Shown here: positions 11,150 to 17,655 of the stretch, in pieces
Position numbering within the stretch: position 1 is the stretch's first letter
Layout: each line of letters starts with the position of its first letter
NCBI GenBank assembly: GCA_003670455.1
Contig: QWRK01000004.1
Span: 1-34,003, forward strand
From: Candidatus Aquidulcis sp.
Lineage (GTDB): Bacteria > Chloroflexota > Limnocylindria > Limnocylindrales > Limnocylindraceae
DNA: 34,003 nt
Reading direction: 5' to 3'
Notes under the pieces: generated by a model
Told to the model about the DNA's origin: nothing
What the model saw: the letters and a program-made list of their open reading frames with translations, nothing else
Databases searched by the model: none
Program-made: the position numbers and the translations under genes

Positions 11150-12019
11150 TTACACTGCTGGGGTGGTGTCGACGGCGGGCGTTGGCTCCTCGTCAGGCGA
11201 GAAGCTCAGCGTGCCGGTGGCACTCAGCGCAGCAACGAGGTCGTCCTGCACATCAGAAGCATCAGGTGCATCTGCAGCGTTCTCTGCAGCAGCGGCAGCG
11301 GCCTCCTGCGCCTCGAGCTCAGGCAGACGTGCAGCACGAATTGCCGCGCCTTCGATAACCGCGTCAGCGACGGCGGTGCAGATCAAGCGAATGCACTTGA
11401 TTGCGTCGTCGTTCACTGGGATCGGGTAATTCAGCAGATCGGGATTCACGTTGGTGTCGGCGGTGCCGACAACAGGGATCCCGAGCTTGTTCGCCTCAAT
11501 CGCGGCGAGCGTCTCGCGGCTTGGGTCAATGATGAAGACCATGCCTGGGGCCTTGCGCAGACGGCGCATGCCGCCAAGCGCTCCGCGAAGCTTCTCTAGC
11601 TTGTCGCCAAGCTTGGAGGCCTCCTTCTTCGACATGATGTCGAACTCGCCAGCCTGCTCTCGTGCCTCAAGCTGCTCCATGAGGGTGAGGCGCTTGCGGA
11701 TCGTCGTGAAGTTGGTGAGCATGCCGCCGAGCCAGCGCTTGATCACGTATGGCTGACCGGCGCGGGTCGCCTCTTCCTGAATTGGCGCCTGTGCCTGCTT
11801 CTTGGTGCCGACGAAGAGAATGGTCTCCCCGTTTGCGCTCGCGTCGCGGACGGCGTCGAGGGCAATCTGCAGGTGCTTCGCGCTCTTGGCGAGGTCGAGG
11901 ATGTGGATCCCGTTGCGCTGCGCGTAGATAAACGGCGCCATCTTGGGATTCCATCGGCGTGTCTGGTGCCCGAAGTGGGCTCCGACCTCGAGGAGGTCGC
12001 GCATCGTTACTGGTGCCAT
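11150..12019 (-). CDS. rpsB: Ribosomal protein S2 with C-terminal Ala/Asp/Glu-rich tail
   Basis: VTMRDLLEVGAHFGHQTRRWNPKM; ATG at 12019 chosen over ORF-track start 12076 (family N-terminus; AAGGAGAACT upstream). Confidence 0.97.
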   Translation of the reverse strand: MAPVTMRDLLEVGAHFGHQTRRWNPKMAPFIYAQRNGIHILDLAKSAKHLQIALDAVRDASANGETILFVGTKKQAQAPIQEEATRAGQPYVIKRWLGGMLTNFTTIRKRLTLMEQLEAREQAGEFDIMSKKEASKLGDKLEKLRGALGGMRRLRKAPGMVFIIDPSRETLAAIEANKLGIPVVGTADTNVNPDLLNYPIPVNDDAIKCIRLICTAVADAVIEGAAIRAARLPELEAQEAAAAAAENAADAPDASDVQDDLVAALSATGTLSFSPDEEPTPAVDTTPAV

Positions 12020-12151
12020 AGTTCTCCTTGCACGGTTATTCCACCGCGGGGCGCCGTCACGACCCCGAAGGGCCACCGTAGTGAGGCGTCTTGTTCCGCG
12101 TGCGTATTTCGACCCCTTTCGGGGGCGGACGTCCGATTCGGACGCTCGGGA

Positions 12152-12160
12152 ATCCTAGCA
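12152..12160 (-). promoter_or_regulatory. Candidate extended -10 (TGCTAGGAT) for rpsB-tsf
   Basis: TGn-TAGGAT on the minus strand about 133 nt upstream of the rpsB ATG; same TAGGATTC string upstream of rpsP and rpmF. Confidence 0.5.
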
Positions 12161-12175
12161 CGGGGCGCCGAGCCC

Positions 12176-12523
12176 CTAGGCGACCCCCCGGATGAGGCGC
12201 AGACGCTCGCGTCCTGGACTGCCGAGTACGAGAAGGAGGTCGATGCGGCACCCCTCTGGGAGGCGGGCACGCTGCCGCCGCAGAGCCCGCATCTTGCGTG
12301 CTCCCAGGAGCTCTGATGGTGAGGCTGCACCGACGGAGCCACGGCGACGCACCTCGATGGCTACAAGGGAGCCGCGCGGGTCACGGGCAAGTAGGTCGAC
12401 CTCAAGTCGGCCCAGTCTCAGGTTGCGCGAGAGGATTACCCAACCGCTGCGAACTAGGGATCGCGCCGCCAGATCTTCAGTCTCACGGCCGACGATTGAA
12501 CGCTGTGCAGGGCTGCTTGTCAC
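12176..12523 (-). CDS. yraN: YraN/UPF0102 family nuclease-like protein
   Basis: LGRLEVDLLARDPRGSLVAIEVRRR aligns by eye to the YraN GEIDLIA..VFVEVKxR core; next to rnhB as in many genomes. Confidence 0.85.
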   Translation of the reverse strand: MTSSPAQRSIVGRETEDLAARSLVRSGWVILSRNLRLGRLEVDLLARDPRGSLVAIEVRRRGSVGAASPSELLGARKMRALRRQRARLPEGCRIDLLLVLGSPGRERLRLIRGVA

Positions 12524-12570
12524 TACGGCATGCTCCCAGCGGTGCCGTACCAGTGGCGTTCACTAGGGAG

Positions 12571-13242
12571 TTAGCTACGCGGCAGCAAACCAATGCGTGC
12601 TGCAACCGGGGCGTAGGTGCGGCGATGATGCGGCGTGATGCCAAGCGAATCAAGCGCGGCAAGATGCACAGGTGCGGGATAGCCCACATTGGACTCCCAC
12701 CCGTAGCCGGGGTAGCGCCGTGCGAGTTCGGCCATGAGTTTGTCTCGAAGGACCTTTGCGACGATTGAGGCGCAAGCGATCGCATAGACCGACTGGTCAC
12801 CACGAACGACCGTCGCGTGTGGCCCAATCAGGTCACGAAGCTCACGCGCGCTACTCCCATCAACGAGGGCAAAGTCTGGCGCCGCTCCCCTTCTGCGAGA
12901 GAGCTGCGCTACGGCGCGAGCCATGGCGCGATGCGATGCAGCACGCGGATTGATGCGCTCTACCTCTCGCGCCGAAGCGGCACCAATACCGATAGCGATC
13001 GCAACGTCTCGAATCTGCTGTGCGAGTACGACGCGACGTGCGGGCGTCAGCATCTTCGAATCTCGAACACCGGGGATCGGATCCCCTGCAGGCATAAGGA
13101 TCGCGCAGGCGACCACAGGTCCGGCGAGCGGGGCGAGACCAACCTCATCGATGCCAATCACGGCACGGTCAGGGTGTCCGTGGCGCAGCTCCAGTTCGCG
13201 AGTTGGCAGTGTGCGGCCACTCGTGGGCCGCAGGTCGCTCAC
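12571..13242 (-). CDS. rnhB: Ribonuclease HII (atypical GRG motif)
   Basis: VIGIDEVGLAPLAGPVVACAIL, ALVDGSS, GDQSVYAIACASIVAKVLRD, HHRRTY. Confidence 0.93.
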   Translation of the reverse strand: MSDLRPTSGRTLPTRELELRHGHPDRAVIGIDEVGLAPLAGPVVACAILMPAGDPIPGVRDSKMLTPARRVVLAQQIRDVAIAIGIGAASAREVERINPRAASHRAMARAVAQLSRRRGAAPDFALVDGSSARELRDLIGPHATVVRGDQSVYAIACASIVAKVLRDKLMAELARRYPGYGWESNVGYPAPVHLAALDSLGITPHHRRTYAPVAARIGLLPRS

Positions 13243-13910
13243 TCCGGAGCCTTCTCCGATGCCTCAGCGGCTGGCGCATCAACAGGTGCGCTCTCTTCGG
13301 TCGCGACGTCAGCGGTCACCTCGGCCACTTCGGCAGCTGGCGCCTCAGCGATTGGTGCTTCAGCGACAGGAGCCTCAGCAACAACCTCGGCTGCAGTTGC
13401 AGCAGCGGCGGCCTCTTCAGCAGCAACGGCTGCGGCGGCGGTAGCGGCTACTGCCGCCTCCTCAGCTGCAACGACTGCGGCGGCAGCGGCGATCACGGCA
13501 TCTGCTTCGTCCTTGATCGCCTTCTTTGCGGCGGCCTTCACTTCGTTCTTTGCAATGTCGGTGGCGCTATCGCGGCGCTCGCGGAGCGACGACTGCTTGC
13601 CAACACGATCACGGAGGAAGTAGAGCTGGGCGCGATTCGACACACCGTGGCGGACCACTTCAATCTTCTCGATGCGTGGGCTGTGCACCTTGAATGTTCG
13701 CTCAACGCCAACGCCTGAGGCGATGCGTCGGACGGTGATGTTCAAGCCGAGTCCGCCGCCGCGTAGGCGCATGACGGTGCCCTCGAATACCTGAATGCGC
13801 TCTCGGTTCCCTTCAACGACCTTTGCCGACACCTTCACGGTGTCGCCGGTCTTGATCTCCGGGAGATCGCTCTTCATCTGGGCATTAGTCAGCGTGCGGA
13901 TCAAATCCAT
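13239..13910 (-). CDS. rplS: Ribosomal protein L19 with about 110-aa Ala/Glu-rich C-terminal extension
   Basis: L19 core (GDTVKV..VVEGNRERIQVFEGTVMRLRGGG...SPRIEKIEVVRHGVSNRAQLYFLRDRVGKQSSLRERR) followed by low-complexity A/E/P/V tail. Confidence 0.96.
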   Translation of the reverse strand: MDLIRTLTNAQMKSDLPEIKTGDTVKVSAKVVEGNRERIQVFEGTVMRLRGGGLGLNITVRRIASGVGVERTFKVHSPRIEKIEVVRHGVSNRAQLYFLRDRVGKQSSLRERRDSATDIAKNEVKAAAKKAIKDEADAVIAAAAAVVAAEEAAVAATAAAAVAAEEAAAAATAAEVVAEAPVAEAPIAEAPAAEVAEVTADVATEESAPVDAPAAEASEKAPE

Positions 13911-13927
13911 GATTAGTCTCCGTGGTG

Positions 13928-13946
13928 GCCGACAGAACCTGTCGGC
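13928..13946 (-). promoter_or_regulatory. Hairpin in rplS 5' leader
   Basis: Perfect inverted repeat GCCGACAG-GTT-CTGTCGGC (minus) just upstream of the rplS SD (GGAG); no T-tract. Confidence 0.6.
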
Positions 13947-13956
13947 GCGGGCGGTG

Positions 13957-13965
13957 AGAATAGCA
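13957..13965 (-). promoter_or_regulatory. Candidate extended -10 (TGCTATTCT) for rplS
   Basis: TGn-TATTCT on the minus strand immediately upstream of the leader hairpin. Confidence 0.5.
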
Positions 13966-13986
13966 CAGGCCCCCTGGGGCCTCCCC

Positions 13987-14697
13987 TTACGACCCCTCGC
14001 TCCCCTTCGCAGGCTTGGCGAGGTCAGGGCGCTGGCGCTGGGTGCGACGAACCGCCTCCTCGTGCCGCCAGGCGGCTACCCCCGCGTGATTCCCAGAGAG
14101 GAGGATCTCCGGCACCCCTACGCCTCGGAACTCCGCCGGGCGGGTGAACTGGGGGTACTCCAAGAGGTCCCCAGAGAACGACTCCTCAGAGAGCGACGCG
14201 GCATCAATCGCCCCAGGGACGAGGCGCAGGATCGCATCACAGAGGACGATCGCGGCTGGCTCGCCCCCAGAGAGGACGAAGTCGCCAAGGCTGAGCTCGA
14301 GATCAACGTAGGCGCGAACGCGGTCATCCACCCCCTCGTAGCGCCCGCAGATGATGATCAGATGTGAGGCTGCGGCCAACGCTCGAACGCGCGGCTGGCG
14401 TAGGCGTTCACCACCCGCATCAAAGAGGATGACGGTGGAGTCTGGCCCGCGCAGCGCGTCAATCGCCTCAACCAGCGGCTCTGGCCGCAGGAGCATCCCT
14501 GCCCCACCGCCATACGGTTCGTCATCCACTGAGCGGTGCTTTCCGATCCCCCAAGTGCGCAGGTCATGACAGGTGAGAGTTGCCAAGCCGCGCTCAAGGG
14601 CGCGTGCTGGAATGCTGGCGGAGAGCGCCGACATGATCGTCTCCGGGAAGAGAGAGATCACATCGATCTTCAGCACTGGGCGAACCTCTTCGCTCAT
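13987..14697 (-). CDS. trmD: tRNA (guanine-N1)-methyltransferase
   Basis: IDVISLFPE, DDEPYGGGAGMLLRPEP, IIICGRYEGVDDRV, LSGGEPAA. Confidence 0.98.
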   Translation of the reverse strand: MSEEVRPVLKIDVISLFPETIMSALSASIPARALERGLATLTCHDLRTWGIGKHRSVDDEPYGGGAGMLLRPEPLVEAIDALRGPDSTVILFDAGGERLRQPRVRALAAASHLIIICGRYEGVDDRVRAYVDLELSLGDFVLSGGEPAAIVLCDAILRLVPGAIDAASLSEESFSGDLLEYPQFTRPAEFRGVGVPEILLSGNHAGVAAWRHEEAVRRTQRQRPDLAKPAKGSEGS

Positions 14698-15335
14698 GCG
14701 TCACCTGCCGGGGGCTTGGCGGAGCGCTGCTTCGGCCGGCGTGAAGCCTTCGCGGCACGTAGTGACGCAACGCTGCCAGGCGTCTTCTGTGGGCCACGTC
14801 GACGAGGTGCCTTCGCTGCACGAACGGTGAGCTCTGAGCCAGTCAAATCCGCAACGATGCGTCCCTCTCGGGGCGCGAATTCCACGATGACCGCCGCAAC
14901 AGCGGGGAGGTCAATCTCTCCGCCATCCGGTGTCTGCACAACGTAAACCTCGGCGCCACCGGCGCGATAGAGATCACGAACCTCGCCAATGATCTCGCCT
15001 TGCGGGTCGCGCACCGTCACCCCAATCACTTCATCCCAGAGCACACGGTCTGGCGGGATTTGCACCTGCGCAGCTGGGATTGTGAGATATGCGCCAATGA
15101 GGCGCTCACCTGCCAGTCGACTCTGCACCTCGCCGAATCGTACGAAAAGACCAGGAGAGCTTGGAGTGACTTCAAGAATAGTGAGGACACGATCTGAGCT
15201 CTCGATAGAGAGACGCGCGCCTGGAATAAAGCGCTGTTCAGGAGTATCCGTCAGGACTTCGAGCCGGAGCGAGCCGTCAAGACCGCGAACGCCGCGCACC
15301 TGCGCAACGCGCAGGTCAGTCGTTGCATCAGCCAA
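14694..15335 (-). CDS. rimM: Ribosome maturation factor RimM with basic C-terminal tail
   Basis: LRVAQVRGVRGLDGSLRLEVLTD...; PRC-barrel region. TTG at 15335 proposed to reduce overlap with khpA (ORF track starts at 15374). Confidence 0.88.
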   Translation of the reverse strand: MADATTDLRVAQVRGVRGLDGSLRLEVLTDTPEQRFIPGARLSIESSDRVLTILEVTPSSPGLFVRFGEVQSRLAGERLIGAYLTIPAAQVQIPPDRVLWDEVIGVTVRDPQGEIIGEVRDLYRAGGAEVYVVQTPDGGEIDLPAVAAVIVEFAPREGRIVADLTGSELTVRAAKAPRRRGPQKTPGSVASLRAAKASRRPKQRSAKPPAGDA

Positions 15336-15561
15336 TTTCGAGGACGTAGTTCTCTCCGGTGCGATTTGAGACAACCTTCAACAGGCTGCGCATAGCCTTG
15401 GCAATGCTGCCGTTGCGTCCGATCACTCGGCCCATGTCCTCTTCGTCGACGAGAAGGCGCAAGATAATGGCGTCGCCATCCTCTTCTACTTCAACGCTGA
15501 CACCGTCTGGGTTATCGGCAAGCGACTTCGCGACGTACTCAACAAGCTGCGCTGCTGCCAC
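15328..15561 (-). CDS. khpA: KH-domain RNA-binding protein KhpA (YlqC)
   Basis: LVEYVAKSLADNPDGVSV...VDEEDMGRVIGRNGSIAKAMRSLL; position between rpsP and rimM. Confidence 0.95.
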   Translation of the reverse strand: MAAAQLVEYVAKSLADNPDGVSVEVEEDGDAIILRLLVDEEDMGRVIGRNGSIAKAMRSLLKVVSNRTGENYVLEIG

Positions 15562-16080
15562 TTAGGCCTCCTCGGCGGCAGGTGCCGCCTCTGCTGGTGC
15601 CGCTTCGGCAACGAGTGCAGCTTCAACAGCCGCGACTTCCTCTGCCGGTGCCGCTTCAGCGACAGGTGCATCTTCAACCGGAGCAGACTCAGGAGCTGCA
15701 GCATCAGCGGTCGCCTCAACAGCAGCCTCTGGTGCAGCTTCAACGACAACCGTTGGCTCTTCGACAACTGGTCGCGTGCCAGGCTTGGTGTAGCCAGGCG
15801 TTGCAGCCTTGGCCAACGTCTTGCCGCCCATGGCGATACCGCCGGCGCGCGCCTTGGTAATCAGCTTGCCAACGACATCAGATGGCTGTGCGCCCTTGGC
15901 GATCCAGGCATCAACCTTGGCGAGATCAAGCACCAGCGTCAGCGGCTCGGTGCGTGGGTTGTAGTGGCCAAGAATTTCTAGCGAGCGACCATCTCGAGGC
16001 GAACGGCGATCGGTGGCAACCACGCGATACGATGGCTGCTTAGATGCGCCCACGCGGGTCAAACGGATCCGAACACTCAT
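15562..16080 (-). CDS. rpsP: Ribosomal protein S16 with Ala/Glu/Pro-rich C-terminal extension
   Basis: [42 protein letters not shown]; tail from about residue 101. Confidence 0.96.
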   Translation of the reverse strand: MSVRIRLTRVGASKQPSYRVVATDRRSPRDGRSLEILGHYNPRTEPLTLVLDLAKVDAWIAKGAQPSDVVGKLITKARAGGIAMGGKTLAKAATPGYTKPGTRPVVEEPTVVVEAAPEAAVEATADAAAPESAPVEDAPVAEAAPAEEVAAVEAALVAEAAPAEAAPAAEEA

Positions 16081-16102
16081 CCCTGATGCATCCTCCGAGG
16101 CG

Positions 16103-16144
16103 CCGCCCCTTCCGGAGCGGCTGGTGGCCCTGGCGTTGCCAGGG
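16103..16144 (-). promoter_or_regulatory. Two tandem hairpins in rpsP leader
   Basis: Minus-strand CCCTGGC-AAC-GCCAGGG (16128-16144) and CCGCTCC-GGAA-GGGGCGG (16103-16120, GNRA loop). Confidence 0.55.
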
Positions 16145-16157
16145 GGTCAGTCCGTGA

Positions 16158-16163
16158 ATCCTA
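16158..16163 (-). promoter_or_regulatory. Candidate -10 (TAGGAT) for rpsP
   Basis: GGCTAGGATTC on the minus strand, same TAGGATTC string as upstream of rpsB and rpmF. Confidence 0.45.
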
Positions 16164-16199
16164 GCCGCTCAGCGGCTCGGGCGCATCTCTCCCCGTGGA

Positions 16200-17633
16200 C
16201 TAGCGCCGTTTGCCACCCTTTTTGGCCCGCTTCTCACGCTTCGCCGCCTTGGGAGGGATCCGCCCGCCGGCGTGCTTGCCAGGGAGGCCGGCCCCACCGC
16301 CCATCAGCCGGCTCGGGTCTCCGCCGCCAGCACGTCGCATCAGGGTCCGCATCTCCTCAAGTCGCTTGACCAGCCTGTTGACCTCCTCGATGGCTCGCCC
16401 AGCCCCTGCGGCAATGCGCCGACGTCGTGGCAGGGTCAGCAGGGCTGGGTCGCGCCGTTCGGCGGGGGTCATCGAGAGGATGATCGCCTCTGTGCGCTTC
16501 AGTTCTCCGCTGGCGACGGCGGCTTCCGCCTGCTCTGCCATGCCGCCCATACCCGGAATCATCTTGACCACCTGGCCGATCGGTCCGAGCGACGACATCT
16601 GACGGAGTTGACCGAGAAGGTCGTCAAAGGTCATGCCGCCGCGCAGCGCGCGAGCCTCTGCCGCCTTCGCACGTACTTCAGCGTCGGGTGCTGCCATCGG
16701 TCCAATCTCTGCATCTCGAACGCGCTCTGCCAGCGTGGCGAGATCACCCATGTCGAGAATGCGGTTGGCGATGCGCTCGGGATGGAATCGCTCCAGCGCA
16801 TCGGAACGCTCGCCGGTACCGACGTAGACCACGGGAATTCCTGCACCGCCGGCGATAGAGAGCGCGGCCCCGCCGCGTGCATCGCCGTCAAGTTTGGAGA
16901 GGATCAGGCCGGTCGGTTCGGCGATTGACTTAAACCCTTCGGCAATCGCCAGTGCTGACTGCCCCGTCGCCGCGTCAAGCACCAAGAGGCGTTCACGTGG
17001 CTTCGTGGCGTCGCGGAGATCACGCAACTCCTCCAGCAGCTCATCGTCGAGGGTGGTGCGACCAGAGCTGTCGATGATCACCACGTCAAGGCCGAGACGT
17101 CGGGCGGCAGCAATCGCGCGCGTTCCGATCTCTGCGACCGGAGTGCCGATCGGTTCACGATGCATGGGCACCTTGATGGCGGCGGCCAAGGTCGCAAGCT
17201 GCTCTGCCGCTGCTGGACGACGAGGATCGGCGGCAACGAGCAGCGGACGGCGACCATCTTTCGCCAAGCGATAGGCAAGCTTTGCGGCCGTTGTTGTTTT
17301 GCCTGCACCTTGCAGGCCGAGCAGGAGGATGGTTGCCGGTCGCTCGCGCAGGTCAAGGTCGCGACCAGATCCGCCAAGCGTTTCCGTTAGCGCGCTGTGC
17401 AGGATTCCCAGCATGCGCTCGCCAGCGCCGAGACCGCCAACGATCTCACTTGCGCGTGCCCGCTCGCTGATGCGCTCCAACAGCTGCGCGACAACGGGCA
17501 TCGCAACATCAGCGCCGACCAGTGAGGTGCGGATGTCGGCAAGGCCGGCCTCAAGATCGGCGGCACTGATTCGCCCACTCCCCGTAAGGCGGCGAAGTGA
17601 GGCCCGAAGACTGCTACCGAGCGCGTCAAACAT
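16200..17633 (-). CDS. ffh: Signal recognition particle protein (SRP54)
   Basis: LLLGLQGAGKTTTAAKLA, AADPRRPAA, DSSGRT, LDGDARGGAALS, M-domain ending in basic tail. Confidence 0.98.
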   Translation of the reverse strand: MFDALGSSLRASLRRLTGSGRISAADLEAGLADIRTSLVGADVAMPVVAQLLERISERARASEIVGGLGAGERMLGILHSALTETLGGSGRDLDLRERPATILLLGLQGAGKTTTAAKLAYRLAKDGRRPLLVAADPRRPAAAEQLATLAAAIKVPMHREPIGTPVAEIGTRAIAAARRLGLDVVIIDSSGRTTLDDELLEELRDLRDATKPRERLLVLDAATGQSALAIAEGFKSIAEPTGLILSKLDGDARGGAALSIAGGAGIPVVYVGTGERSDALERFHPERIANRILDMGDLATLAERVRDAEIGPMAAPDAEVRAKAAEARALRGGMTFDDLLGQLRQMSSLGPIGQVVKMIPGMGGMAEQAEAAVASGELKRTEAIILSMTPAERRDPALLTLPRRRRIAAGAGRAIEEVNRLVKRLEEMRTLMRRAGGGDPSRLMGGGAGLPGKHAGGRIPPKAAKREKRAKKGGKRR

Positions 17634-17639
17634 GCCTAG

Positions 17640-17649
17640 AGTGTACGCT
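17640..17649. promoter_or_regulatory. Shared divergent -10 region for ffh (-) and MFS (+)
   Basis: AGTGTACGCT contains TACGCT (+) and TACACT (-), each separated from its ATG by exactly 6 nt; TTGAGC (17662-17667, minus) is 16 nt from the ffh -10. Confidence 0.5.
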
Positions 17650-17655
17650 CGCGCG

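Noticed and set aside
13381-13500. Repetitive GCAGCGGC/GCGGCGG-rich DNA as a tandem repeat or CRISPR-like array
   Set aside because: It is in-frame low-complexity coding sequence of the L19 Ala/Glu tail; no regular repeat-spacer structure.
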